Below are positions 24,268 through 33,215 of a DNA stretch of 64,000 nt, one piece after another. The first letter of the stretch is position 1, and every line of letters starts with the position of its first letter. Source of the stretch: Kitasatospora azatica KCTC 9699 (lineage in GTDB: Bacteria > Actinomycetota > Actinomycetes > Streptomycetales > Streptomycetaceae); the NCBI RefSeq assembly GCF_000744785.1, contig NZ_JQMO01000003.1, forward strand, positions 1,798,001 through 1,862,000, read 5' to 3'. The translations under genes were made by a program, and so were the position numbers. A model generated the notes under the pieces. It had not been told where the DNA came from. It was given only the letters and a program-made list of their open reading frames with translations, and did no database searches.

Positions 24268-25979
24268 CACCGATGACTCCGGTGACACAGTTCACCGACT
24301 TCGCCCTCGCAAGCACCGCCGCCACCACCACCCTTCACCAGCCCCTCGCCCCGCACCAGCCCCTCGCCCCGCACCAGCCCGGTGATCAGCACCACGGGCT
24401 CGCGATCGTGCTCTTCGCGTTGGTGGTCGTGGTAACCCTGGCCATCACCCTCTGGGTGGGGCGCCGAGGGCAGGTGGCCGAGGACTTCTACGCCGGCGGG
24501 CGGGACTTCGGCCCACTGCAGAACGGCATCGCGCTCTCCGGCGACTACCTCTCCGCCGCGTCCTTCCTCGGTGTCACGGGCCTGATCGCGCTGTACGGCT
24601 ACGACGGCGTCCTCTACAGCATCGGCTTCCTGGTCGCCTGGCTGGTGGTGCTGATGTGGGTGGCCGAGCTGGTCCGCAACACCGGCCGGTACACACTGGC
24701 CGACGTGCTGGCGACGCGGATGCGCCAGCGCCCGGTGCGGGCCGCGGCCGGTACCGCCAGCGTGGTGGTCACCTTGCTGTACCTGATCGCCCAGATGGTC
24801 GGTGCGGGCTCACTGGTTGCCCTGCTGCTCGGCACCACCGGGGCGGCTGCCAAGACCTGGACCATTGTGGCCGTCGGCGCCCTGATGATCATTTATGTGA
24901 CGGTCGGCGGGATGCGGGCCACCACCTGGATCCAGATCGTCAAGGCCCTGATGCTGATGACCGGTGCCGTGCTGCTCACCGGCTGGGTGCTGGTGCACTT
25001 CCACGGCAACCTCGCCGACCTGATGCACTCGGCCGCCCGGGGCAGTGGCCACGGTCAGAAGTACCTGGAGCCCGGCCTCAAGTACGGAGCCACCACCACC
25101 AGCCGGCTCGACTTCGTGAGCCTGGGCCTGGCTCTGGTGCTCGGCACGGCGGGCCTGCCGCACATCCTCTCCCGCTTCTACACGGTGCCCACCGCCCGGG
25201 CTGCCCGCCGTTCCACGATCTGGGCGATCGGACTGGTCGGCTGCTTCTACCTGATGACCATCGTGCTGGGCCTTGGTGCCACCGCGCTGGTCGGCTCCAA
25301 GGCGGTGAAGGCCGCCAACTCGGCAGGGAACACCGCTGTTCCGCTGCTGGCGCTGAACCTCGGCGGCGGCGAGGGGAGCACCGGCGGCACGCTCTTCTTT
25401 GCCGTCACCTCGGCGATCGCCTTCGCCACCATCCTCGCGGTGGTGGCCGGCCTGACCCTGGCCTCCTCCGTCTCCTTCGCCCATGACCTCTACGCCCAGG
25501 CCTTCCGTCGGGCCGACCGGCCTGCGGTGACGGACCGTCAGGAAGTGCTGGTGGCACGGCTGGCGGCGGTGGTGATCGGTGGCCTGGCGATCGCGCTGAG
25601 CCTCTTCGCCCAGCGGCTGAACGTCGCCTTCCTGGTCAGTCTGGCCTTCGCGGTGGCCGCCTCCGCCAATCTGCCCACGCTGCTCTACAACCTCTTCTGG
25701 CGCCGCTTCACCACCCGGGGCGCCTGCTGGGCCACGTACGGCGGGCTGGTGCCGGCGCTGGTGCTCGTGATCTTCTCGCCGGTGGTCTCCGGCTCCAAGA
25801 CGGCGATGTTCCCCGGTGTCGACTTCCACTGGTTCCCGCTGGAGAACCCCGGCCTGATCTCCATCCCGCTGGGCTTCCTGCTCGGCTGGGTCGGCACGGT
25901 CAGCGGCGAGGAGCGGGCGGACGCCGACAAGTTCGCCGAACTGGAGGTCCGTTCGCTGACCGGCGCGGGCGCCGTCTGA
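24264..25979 (+). CDS. Cation/acetate symporter (SSS family, ActP-like)
   Basis: A 571-residue sodium:solute symporter with about 13 transmembrane segments. Family features include AEDFYAGGRDFGPLQNG, GDYLSAASFLG and LPHILSRFYTVP. It should take up acetate or a similar short monocarboxylate with Na+ or H+. The start overlaps the DUF485 stop by 4 bp. Residues 20-40 contain a duplicated LAPHQP encoded by an 18-bp repeat. A terminator hairpin follows. Monocarboxylate specificity is inferred from the DUF485 partner. Confidence 0.92.
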   Translation: MTPMTPVTQFTDFALASTAATTTLHQPLAPHQPLAPHQPGDQHHGLAIVLFALVVVVTLAITLWVGRRGQVAEDFYAGGRDFGPLQNGIALSGDYLSAASFLGVTGLIALYGYDGVLYSIGFLVAWLVVLMWVAELVRNTGRYTLADVLATRMRQRPVRAAAGTASVVVTLLYLIAQMVGAGSLVALLLGTTGAAAKTWTIVAVGALMIIYVTVGGMRATTWIQIVKALMLMTGAVLLTGWVLVHFHGNLADLMHSAARGSGHGQKYLEPGLKYGATTTSRLDFVSLGLALVLGTAGLPHILSRFYTVPTARAARRSTIWAIGLVGCFYLMTIVLGLGATALVGSKAVKAANSAGNTAVPLLALNLGGGEGSTGGTLFFAVTSAIAFATILAVVAGLTLASSVSFAHDLYAQAFRRADRPAVTDRQEVLVARLAAVVIGGLAIALSLFAQRLNVAFLVSLAFAVAASANLPTLLYNLFWRRFTTRGACWATYGGLVPALVLVIFSPVVSGSKTAMFPGVDFHWFPLENPGLISIPLGFLLGWVGTVSGEERADADKFAELEVRSLTGAGAV

Positions 25980-26020
25980 CGCCGCCCAAGCCAAGCGGGG
26001 CACGGCCCCGGCACACGTGA

Positions 26021-26060
26021 GGACGCCCGGGCGCGATGGGGGAAGCGCGCCCGGACGTCC
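26021..26060. terminator. Terminator between convergent genes
   Basis: A 15-bp stem with one mismatch (26021-26035 with 26046-26060) and a 10-nt loop. A T-rich run (TTATTTT) follows on the plus strand. It serves the symporter and probably the opposing ABC operon. Confidence 0.82.
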
Positions 26061-26085
26061 GGCTTATTTTGGGGGCCTTCGGGGG

Positions 26086-27132
26086 TTACTTGGCCTTCTG
26101 CACGTACGCGTTGGTGTAGGTCTTGGACAGGTCGACGGTGCGACCCTTGACCGTCGGGTCGAAGGCGGAGAGCACGTTGAGGACGGTCTGCGGGCCGTCG
26201 GAGGGCATCACACCGTCCGGCGAGTACATCGCCTTCTCGTTCTCCAGTGCCTTGACGTAGACGTCCTTGCCGACGCCCGCGTAGTAGTCGGCCGGCATCT
26301 TGTCGGTGATCTCCGCCGGGCTGTGGCCCTGGATCCACTTCAGCGTCTCGACGAAGGCGTTGGCCAGCTTCTGCACCGCCTCCGGGTTCTTCTGGATGTA
26401 GCTGCTGGTCAGGTAGAGGCACGAGGAGGGGTAGGTACCACCGAGCGCCGCCTTGGCGCCCTCGGCCGTCCGCATGTCGATCAGCGGCTTGGCCAGGCCC
26501 TTCTGCTGGAGCATCGAGATGGTCGGCTCGGTGGTCATACCGGCCTCGATCTGCTTGTTGTCCATCGCCGCGACGAAGGTGCTGCCCGCGCCCACCGCGA
26601 TCGAGGTGGCCTCGCCCGGCTGCACGCCGTTCTTCGCCTCGAGGTACTGGGTCAGGAAGTTGGTCGAGGAGCCGAGCCCGGTGACGCCCAGGTGCTTGCC
26701 CTTGAAGTCGGCGGGCGACTTGATGGTGTCCGCCTGGTCGGTGCGGACCATCTCGACCTCACCCGGCGCCTGCAGCAACTGCACCACGGACTGGGTGGCC
26801 TTGCCCTTGGACTGCAGGTCGATGTTGTGGTCGTAGAAGCCCACCACGGCGTCGACCTGGCCGGCCAGCATCGCGGTCTCGGCGTCCACGCCGGCCGGCT
26901 CGTCGGACAGTTGGGCGTCGATGCCCTGTGCCTTGAAGTAGCCCAGGTTCTGAGCCAGCATCACGGGCAGGTAGATCTGCTTGTTGAGGCCGCCGACCAT
27001 GATCTTGACGGTGATGTCGCCGCTGCCGTTCTTCGCTGCGGCCTTGGCGCCACTGCCGCCGCAGGCAGTGAGCGAGAGGGTGAGGGCGGCGGCGGCAGCC
27101 ACGGCGACGGCGGATCTTCTGGCCAGGGACAT
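26086..27132 (-). CDS. ABC transporter substrate-binding lipoprotein (NitT/TauT type)
   Basis: A 348-residue exported lipoprotein with a lipobox LTAC (Cys24) after a hydrophobic signal. The mature protein has the NMT1/SsuA-type fold: VGGLNKQIYLPVMLAQNLGYF at the N-terminus, then LSDEPAGVDAETAMLAGQVDAVVG. Family members bind nitrate, sulfonates, taurine, thiamine precursors or aromatic acids; none of these can be chosen from sequence. It is the last gene of an ATPase-permease-binding protein operon on the minus strand, 77 bp after the permease. Confidence 0.9.
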   Translation of the reverse strand: MSLARRSAVAVAAAAALTLSLTACGGSGAKAAAKNGSGDITVKIMVGGLNKQIYLPVMLAQNLGYFKAQGIDAQLSDEPAGVDAETAMLAGQVDAVVGFYDHNIDLQSKGKATQSVVQLLQAPGEVEMVRTDQADTIKSPADFKGKHLGVTGLGSSTNFLTQYLEAKNGVQPGEATSIAVGAGSTFVAAMDNKQIEAGMTTEPTISMLQQKGLAKPLIDMRTAEGAKAALGGTYPSSCLYLTSSYIQKNPEAVQKLANAFVETLKWIQGHSPAEITDKMPADYYAGVGKDVYVKALENEKAMYSPDGVMPSDGPQTVLNVLSAFDPTVKGRTVDLSKTYTNAYVQKAK

Positions 27133-27209
27133 TGCGTTCTCCTACAAGGGGTGGGAGCGGAGACGAGGGTGGGGGAGAGGCGGGGGAAGGGGGAACTGGG
27201 GGAGGGGTC

Positions 27210-28106
27210 TCAGACGCCGGCGCTGTCGCTGCCGGACTGGGCGGGGCGCCAGCGCAGCACCCGCTTCTCGAAGCGGGTCACCAGCCACTCGGCGACCAGC
27301 GCGAGCACCGCGATGATCACGGTCCCGGCGTAGATGCCGTTGGAGTTGAAGGAGCCCTGGGCCTGTGCGATCAGCTGGCCGAGTCCGTACTGGGCGCCGA
27401 GCATCTCGCCGACGATCGCGCCGATCAGGGCGAAGCCGAAGGCAGCGTGCAGCGAGGCGATGATCCAGGTCATCGCGGACGGGAGGACCACTTGGGTGGT
27501 GACCCGCCAGGGCGAGGCGCCGAGGATCTTGGCGTTGGAGATCAGGTTCTGGTCGACCTCGCGGGTGCCCTGGAAGGCGTTGAAGAAGACGGAGAAGAAG
27601 ACCAGCACGGTGGCCAGCGCGATCTTGCCGGACGGGCCGAGGCCGAACCAGATGATGAAGATCGAGCCGAGCACGATGCGGGGGATCGAGTTGGCCGCCT
27701 TGATGAACGGGGCGGCGATGTCGGCGAGCACCCGGATCCGGCCGAGCGCGATGCCGAGCACCACACCGGAGGCGGTGCCGATCAGGAAGCCGAAGACGGT
27801 CTCCTGCATGGTGACGCCGATGTTGCGCCAGATCGAGCCGGTCGCGGTGCCCTCGGTGAACCAGATCCGCAGCTGGTCGGCGACCCCGCTGGGCGAGCCG
27901 TAGGTGAAGGAGTCCAGCCAGCCCTGGTTGGCGCCGAGCTGCCAGCCGCCGAGGACCACGGCGACCAGCGCGAGCTGGGCGAGCAGGATCAGCAGTCGGC
28001 GTCGGCGCACCCGGGCCCTGGCGGCCCGGATCAGCGCGGCGTCGTCCACCGGCGGGGTGCCCGCCGGAGCGTCCAAGGGGGCGGGGGTGGCGGCGAGTTC
28101 GGTCAT
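27210..28106 (-). CDS. ABC transporter permease (NitT/TauT type)
   Basis: A 298-residue inner-membrane permease with six or so transmembrane segments. The cytoplasmic EAA loop reads AKILGASPWRVTTQVVLPSA (about residue 200), the contact point for the ATPase. The ATG at 28106 overlaps the ATPase stop by one base (TGATG), so the two are translationally coupled. The first 35 residues are polar and Ala/Pro-rich. Confidence 0.92.
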   Translation of the reverse strand: MTELAATPAPLDAPAGTPPVDDAALIRAARARVRRRRLLILLAQLALVAVVLGGWQLGANQGWLDSFTYGSPSGVADQLRIWFTEGTATGSIWRNIGVTMQETVFGFLIGTASGVVLGIALGRIRVLADIAAPFIKAANSIPRIVLGSIFIIWFGLGPSGKIALATVLVFFSVFFNAFQGTREVDQNLISNAKILGASPWRVTTQVVLPSAMTWIIASLHAAFGFALIGAIVGEMLGAQYGLGQLIAQAQGSFNSNGIYAGTVIIAVLALVAEWLVTRFEKRVLRWRPAQSGSDSAGV

Positions 28107-28960
28107 CACGAGGTCACCTGGGCAGGGGTCTTGGCGGTTGCCGCCGTTCGGGCGTAGGCGAGTTGGACCTCGTCGCGCAGGCTGGTCCAGATCTGCTCGT
28201 AGAGCTCCACGAACCGCGGGTGGAAGCGGATCTCCTGGACCTTGCGGGGGCGCGGCAGGTCGATCGTGAAGGTGTCCTTCACGGTGGCCGGGCCGACCGT
28301 GAGCACGACCACCTTGTCCGCCAGCGCGATGGCTTCCTCGAGGTCGTGGGTGACGAAGACCACCGCCGGCCGGGTCAGCTCCCACAGCGCCAGCAGCTCG
28401 TCCTGCACGATTTGCCGGGTCTGCACGTCCAGCGCCGAGAAGGGCTCGTCCATCAGCAGGATCTCGGGCTCGTTGATCAGCGTCTGGGCCAGCGCCACGC
28501 GCTTGCGCATACCGCCGGAGAGCTGGTGCGGCAGCCGGTCCTCGAAGCCCGACAGGCCGACCCGGCGCAGCCAGTCGCGTGCCTTGGCGACCGCTTCCTT
28601 CTTCGGCACGCCGCGGAAGATCGGCCCGGCGGCCACGTTGTCCAGGACGGACTTCCACGGGAAGACCGCGTCGGTCTGGAACATGAAGCCGACCCTGGGG
28701 TCGATCCCGTTCACCGGCTCACCGTGGATCAGGGTCTGCCCCGCGCTGGCCGGCTCCAGGCCGGAGATCAGCGACAGGGTGGTCGACTTGCCGCAGCCGG
28801 TGGGACCGACCACGGCGCAGAACTCGCCGGGGGCGACGGTCATCCCGAGCTCCCGCATCGCGGTGTAGACGCCCCCGGAGGGCGTTCGGAACCGTTTGGT
28901 CGCCTCACGCAGCTCGATCGCCGGGATCGCGCCGCTCCATGCTGTCGATGGCTTGTTCAT
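28106..28960 (-). CDS. ABC transporter ATP-binding protein (NitT/TauT type)
   Basis: A 284-residue ATPase with intact motifs: Walker A GPTGCGKST, signature LSGGMRKRVALAQ, Walker B ILLMDEPFSALD and the switch His in FVTHDLEEA. It energises the permease encoded next. The ATG at 28960 lies behind a weak GGTGCACGG ribosome site. The first gene of the operon; the promoter lies in the 305-bp gap facing the CitA-type kinase at 29266, which suggests that the two-component system controls uptake (inference). Confidence 0.93.
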   Translation of the reverse strand: MNKPSTAWSGAIPAIELREATKRFRTPSGGVYTAMRELGMTVAPGEFCAVVGPTGCGKSTTLSLISGLEPASAGQTLIHGEPVNGIDPRVGFMFQTDAVFPWKSVLDNVAAGPIFRGVPKKEAVAKARDWLRRVGLSGFEDRLPHQLSGGMRKRVALAQTLINEPEILLMDEPFSALDVQTRQIVQDELLALWELTRPAVVFVTHDLEEAIALADKVVVLTVGPATVKDTFTIDLPRPRKVQEIRFHPRFVELYEQIWTSLRDEVQLAYARTAATAKTPAQVTS

Positions 28961-29265
28961 GTGCCGTGCACCGCCTTGGGACCGGGTCGTGCTGGGAACC
29001 CGCCGTTCCCGCTGTGTTTCCGCGGGGTTAAGCGGTGCCCAGAAGGTAGGGCGGCGGGCCGGGGGGCCGGGAGTCTTGCGCGCAATGCGCGGCTTCACCG
29101 CAATGCGAAGAGTTCTGCTCGTTCTGCGCATGGTGACGGGGGTGGGCAAACCGGCTCTCACCAGGCACAATCGCCGCAACACGGGACGGCGACGAGGCCG
29201 TCCCGGGCGCGGGACGAGCCGGCGAGGCCGTCCTGGGCCGGTGAACCGGGACGGAGGTGGGGCGA

Positions 29266-30933
29266 ATGCGCCGACGACGCCAGGGCCGAAGGCTCTCCGC
29301 CCGGATCCTCACCGGCCAGCTGGCCATCCTCGCGATCACCAGCGTGATCGGCTTCGTCCTGCTGGCCTTCGCCCAGCGAGCCCAGCTGGACCGCGACTAC
29401 GAGCAGCGGGCGCTGGCCATCGCGCAGACCGCCGCCGCCGAACCCGAGATCCGCAACGCGATGGAGTACGGCGGCGGCGGTGACGCGGTGCAGACGGTCG
29501 CCGACCGGATCGAGCGCGCCTCCGGAGCCTCGTACGTGGTGGTGATCGACCTGAACCGGATCCGGCACTCGCACCCCCAGCCCGACCTGGTCGGCAAGGC
29601 CGTCGAGGAACCGCTCGCGGTGCTCGACGGTCACCCCTACGTCGGCATCGACCACGGCGCCACCGGCAGCTCGGCCAATGCCAAGGCCGCCCTCTACGGG
29701 CCGACCGGATCGCTGGTCGGCGAGGTCTCCGTGGGCATCGCGGAGAAGGACGTGCTCTCCCAACTGCGCCGCGAACTCGCCACCTTCGGCATCTTCGCGG
29801 GCATCGCGCTCACCGTCGGCGTGGTCGCCTCCTATGTGCTGGCCCGCCGCCTCAAACGGACCACCTTCGGCCTCGAACTGGAGGAGATCGCCGGCCTGTT
29901 GCAGGACCGCGAGGCGATGCTGCACGGCATCAAGGAGGGCGTGATCGCCTTCGACCCGCAGGGCAGGGTCAGCATGGTCAACGACGAGGCCCGGCGGTTG
30001 CTCGGCCTCGGCACCGCACTCGGCTCCCCGCTGGCGGACCTGCTGCCGGACGGTCGGCTGCGCCGCGCCCTGGACGGCACCCTGGAGGGCGTCGACCTCA
30101 CCGTCCTGACGGACAGTCACTGCCTGGCCGTCAACCGGATGCCGGTGGTGCTGCACGGGCGGGCCCTGGGCGCCGTGGTCACCGTCCGGGACCGGACCGA
30201 ACTGGTCGGCTTGCTGCGTGAGTTGGACTCGGTGCGCGGTCTCACCGACGCACTGCGGGCGCAGCAGCACGAGTTCGCCAACCGGATGCACACGCTGGCC
30301 GGGCTGCTGGAACTCGGCGAGCACGAGGCGGCGTTGGACTACGCCGTCGAGCTGAGCCGAAACGAGGCCGCGCCCGCCGAGGGGGTCCGGGACCGGATCG
30401 CCAACCCGCTGATGGTCGGGCTGATCGTGGCCAAGACCACGGTGGCCGCCGAGCGCGGGGTGCGGATCGTGCTGGACGAGCAGTCGCGGCTCGGCGAGCA
30501 GCCGGGCCACCTGCGCCGTCTGCTGACCGTCACCGGCAACCTGTTGGACAACGCCGTGGAGGCCGCGCAGCGGGAACCGCGGGGCGAGGTACGGCTGAGT
30601 CTGGTGGAGACCGAGCAGGCGATCACGCTGCGGGTCGCCGACAGCGGCCCGGGCATCCCGCCCGGGGCCGCCGAGAAGATCTTCGAGGACGGCTGGTCCA
30701 CCAGCCCGGACCGCGGCACCGCCCGGCGCGGCCTTGGCCTGGCCCTGGTCCACCGCCTGGTGCAGCGGCACGGCGGCTCGATCACCGTCAGCGAGGGCCC
30801 GGGGGCGGTCTTCACCGTCCGCTTCCCGCTGCCCGACCACGACCCGGCGCCGCTCGGCGCGGCCCTCACCGCCGAGTACAGCACCGTTGAATACCGCACC
30901 GTCGCCCCCAGCGTCCTGGAGGGAGCCCCGTGA
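29266..30933 (+). CDS. Sensor histidine kinase, CitA/DcuS family
   Basis: A 555-residue kinase. Transmembrane helices lie at about 19-40 and 170-192 and flank an extracytoplasmic PAS-like (PDC) sensor (ASYVVVIDLNRIRHSHPQPD). A cytoplasmic PAS domain follows (LHGIKEGVIAFDPQGRVSMV). The phosphoacceptor is His335 in RAQQHEFANRMHTLAGLLE, typical of this family, and the ATP-binding domain has NLLDNAVEAA and DSGPGIP. Relatives sense citrate, C4-dicarboxylates or similar acids. The ATG at 29266 follows GGAGG by 8 nt. It is coupled to its regulator by a GTGA overlap and is divergent from the NitT/TauT-type importer. Confidence 0.93.
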   Translation: MRRRRQGRRLSARILTGQLAILAITSVIGFVLLAFAQRAQLDRDYEQRALAIAQTAAAEPEIRNAMEYGGGGDAVQTVADRIERASGASYVVVIDLNRIRHSHPQPDLVGKAVEEPLAVLDGHPYVGIDHGATGSSANAKAALYGPTGSLVGEVSVGIAEKDVLSQLRRELATFGIFAGIALTVGVVASYVLARRLKRTTFGLELEEIAGLLQDREAMLHGIKEGVIAFDPQGRVSMVNDEARRLLGLGTALGSPLADLLPDGRLRRALDGTLEGVDLTVLTDSHCLAVNRMPVVLHGRALGAVVTVRDRTELVGLLRELDSVRGLTDALRAQQHEFANRMHTLAGLLELGEHEAALDYAVELSRNEAAPAEGVRDRIANPLMVGLIVAKTTVAAERGVRIVLDEQSRLGEQPGHLRRLLTVTGNLLDNAVEAAQREPRGEVRLSLVETEQAITLRVADSGPGIPPGAAEKIFEDGWSTSPDRGTARRGLGLALVHRLVQRHGGSITVSEGPGAVFTVRFPLPDHDPAPLGAALTAEYSTVEYRTVAPSVLEGAP

Positions 30934-31631
30934 TCAGCACCCTGGTGGTGGACGACGACTTCCGGGTCAGCGCCATCCACGCCGCCTACGTCGGCCGGGT
31001 ACCCGGCTTCGAGGTGGCCGGCCAGCGCACCAGCGTGGCCGGCGCGGTCGAGGCCGTCCGCGAACTGCGCCCCGACCTGTTGCTGCTCGACGTCTACCTG
31101 CCGGACGGCAGCGGCCTGGACGTGCTGCGCACGCTGACCGCCGACGGCTCCGGCAGCCGCCCGGACGCGCTGGTGATCACCGCCGCCCGCGACCTGGCCT
31201 CGGTGCGGGCCGCCATGCAGCTGGGCGCCACCGGCTACCTGGTCAAGCCCTTCGGCTTCGCCGTCCTCGCCGAGCGCCTGGACGGCTACCGTGAGCTGCG
31301 CGAGCGGATGGCCGCACTGGCGGACAGCGCAGAGAACGGCCAGGCCGAGGTGGACGCGCTGTTCAGCGCGGTGCGCCCGGCCGCCTTGCCGGCCGTCCCG
31401 GCGAAGGGGCACTCGGCGCCGACCCTCTCAGTGGTGCTGGCCGCCGTGCGCAGTGAGCCGGGGGACCTGTCGGCCAGCCAGGTCGCCGAGCGGACCGGCG
31501 TCTCCCGGGCCACCGCCCAGCGCTACCTCTCCTACCTGGTCCGCGAGGGCCTGGTCCGGCTCGACCTGCGCTACGGCACCACCGGACGCCCCGAGCACCG
31601 CTACCGGAGCGCAGCGCGCCCGTCGGCCTGA
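30930..31631 (+). CDS. Response regulator, CitB/DcuR family
   Basis: A 233-residue regulator that starts inside the kinase stop codon (GTGA). The receiver has acidic residues DDD near position 8, phosphoacceptor Asp55 in LLLLDVYLPDGSG, and Lys in YLVKPF. The C-terminal output is a winged helix (SASQVAERTGVSRATAQRYL), as in CitB and DcuR. The last codons lie in an 18-bp tandem repeat that runs past the stop. Likely targets are nearby uptake genes. Confidence 0.93.
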   Translation: MISTLVVDDDFRVSAIHAAYVGRVPGFEVAGQRTSVAGAVEAVRELRPDLLLLDVYLPDGSGLDVLRTLTADGSGSRPDALVITAARDLASVRAAMQLGATGYLVKPFGFAVLAERLDGYRELRERMAALADSAENGQAEVDALFSAVRPAALPAVPAKGHSAPTLSVVLAAVRSEPGDLSASQVAERTGVSRATAQRYLSYLVREGLVRLDLRYGTTGRPEHRYRSAARPSA

Positions 31632-31687
31632 GCGCGCCCGTCGGCCCGAGTGCGCCCGTCGGCCCGAGTGCGCCCGTCGGGCTGAGC
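31616..31687. repeat. 18-bp tandem repeat across the response-regulator stop codon
   Basis: Four units (31616, 31634, 31652, 31670) of GCGCCCGTCGGSCYGAGY. The TGA stop of the regulator lies in unit 1. Unit 2 carries the same triplets in frame but with CCGAGT in place of CCTGAGC, so only units 1 and 4 contain the stop. Confidence 0.88.
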
Positions 31688-31787
31688 GCGGGCGCCGGCC
31701 CCTGAAGATGACTCAGGGTCAGCTCCGGTGCTGCTCAGGGTCGTTCCCCGATGAACCCGGCGGACTCCCGGCAACAGACTGGGGCTC

Positions 31788-33071
31788 ATGCGAACCGAAC
31801 CCCAGCAGCCCCGCCGAAGCCGACTCGCGATCCTCGCCGCGCTGACCGTGCTCGCGGTCGGCTGCGCCTCGGTGCCGGCCTTCGCCGCCGCAGGCGACAC
31901 GGCAGCCAGTACGGCAGGAATCACCGCGGGCCGTCAGTACGACGGCCCGGAGCACGCGCGGCGCGGCACCATCGTCTGGGTCCAGCCGATCGACCGGCTC
32001 AGCCAGGCCGAGGCCGCCCAGCAGATCGCCGACCGCGGCTACAGCGGCCCGGCCCCACGGTTCGGCGTCGACAACTACCGGGTGCTCTACCGCACCGTCG
32101 ACCCGCAGGGGCGGCCCACCACCGCGAGCGGCCTGGTCAGCCTGCCCGAGCGGGACCAGCGCGCGTTGAGCACCGTGGTCTACGAGCACGGCACCACCGC
32201 CGCCAGGAGCCAGGCACCCTCCGCCTCGGGCACCGACCAGGCCGATGCGGTGCTGTTCGCCGGCGCCGGCTACGCCACCGTGGCACCCGACTACCTGGGC
32301 CTGGGCAGCGGCCCCGGCCCGCACCCGTACGCCGACACGGTCTCGGAGGCCACCGCCTCCGTCGACCTGCTGCGCGCCGCCCGCGACCTCGCCCACCGGC
32401 ACGGACACTCGCTGGAGCGCGGCGTGCAGGTCACCGGCTTCTCCCAGGGCGGCCCGGCCGCGATGGCGCTCGGCCGGGCCCTGCAACAGGGCGTCGACCC
32501 GCACTTCGAGCTGGTCTCGCTGGCCCCGATCAGCGGCCCCTACGACGCCCAGCACGCCGAGGCGCCCGCCGGCCTGGTCGACGACACCCTGCGCGGACGC
32601 GACACCAACTACTACTTCGGCTACTGGCTGACCGCGATGAACCGCGAGCACCACCTGTACGACAGCCCCTCGGAGCTCTTCCAGGCGCCCTACGACCAGC
32701 AGGTCGAATCGCTCTACGACGGCAGCCACACGGACGCCGAGATCTTCGCCGCACTGCCGGACGACCCGCGCGCGTTCCTCACCCAGCACGCGATCGACTG
32801 GGCGCTGCACCCCACCGGCGAGCTGCTGCGCGCCTTCCGGGCCAACGACACCACCTGCACCGACTGGGTGCCCGAGGTCCCGGTGCAGCTCTTCGCCGCC
32901 GACGGCGACAAGGACGTGGCCTACCCCAACTCGGAGCACTGCTTCCAGGCGCTGAGCGAGCACGGCGCGCAGGTGACGCTGACGGACGTGGGGCCGGTGG
33001 AGCACTCGCCGTCGCGGCGCGCCGCACTGCCGCAGGTGGCCGCCCTCTTCGCCGAACGGCTGCCGGCCTGA
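31788..33071 (+). CDS. Secreted lipase-family alpha/beta hydrolase
   Basis: A 427-residue exported hydrolase. Residues 1-34 are a signal peptide (RRSR, then LAILAALTVLAVGCASVPAFA); the Cys in VGCAS could also be lipidated. The fold follows secretory lipases: TVVYEHGTT, then GFSQGG (nucleophile Ser near 217), Asp in FAADGDKDVAYPNSEH and His in VEHSPSRR near the end. It probably hydrolyses esters outside the cell. A short gap of GCAAGATCG repeats and a strong terminator follow. Confidence 0.87.
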   Translation: MRTEPQQPRRSRLAILAALTVLAVGCASVPAFAAAGDTAASTAGITAGRQYDGPEHARRGTIVWVQPIDRLSQAEAAQQIADRGYSGPAPRFGVDNYRVLYRTVDPQGRPTTASGLVSLPERDQRALSTVVYEHGTTAARSQAPSASGTDQADAVLFAGAGYATVAPDYLGLGSGPGPHPYADTVSEATASVDLLRAARDLAHRHGHSLERGVQVTGFSQGGPAAMALGRALQQGVDPHFELVSLAPISGPYDAQHAEAPAGLVDDTLRGRDTNYYFGYWLTAMNREHHLYDSPSELFQAPYDQQVESLYDGSHTDAEIFAALPDDPRAFLTQHAIDWALHPTGELLRAFRANDTTCTDWVPEVPVQLFAADGDKDVAYPNSEHCFQALSEHGAQVTLTDVGPVEHSPSRRAALPQVAALFAERLPA

Positions 33072-33170
33072 GCCGGCCCGCCCGGCAAGATCGATGAGCA
33101 AGATCGGCGCGCAAGATCGGCGCGCAAGACCCAGAAGCAAGTGCCGTGAACAAGAGCCACCAGAAAGGCT

Positions 33171-33202
33171 TGAGGGCCCCGGCAGACTCGCCGGGGCCCT
33201 CA
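33171..33202. terminator. Bidirectional terminator
   Basis: A perfect 13-bp stem (33171-33183 with 33190-33202) with loop AGACTC, extendable by three pairs including one G-T. It lies between the convergent lipase-like and NlpC/P60 genes. Confidence 0.9.
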
Positions 33203-33215
33203 GGCGGGTTCGCTG

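Noticed and set aside
31751..33097. 448-codon frame overlapping the lipase-like gene
   Set aside because: It is Arg/Pro-rich in the +1 frame of a gene with clear hydrolase motifs.
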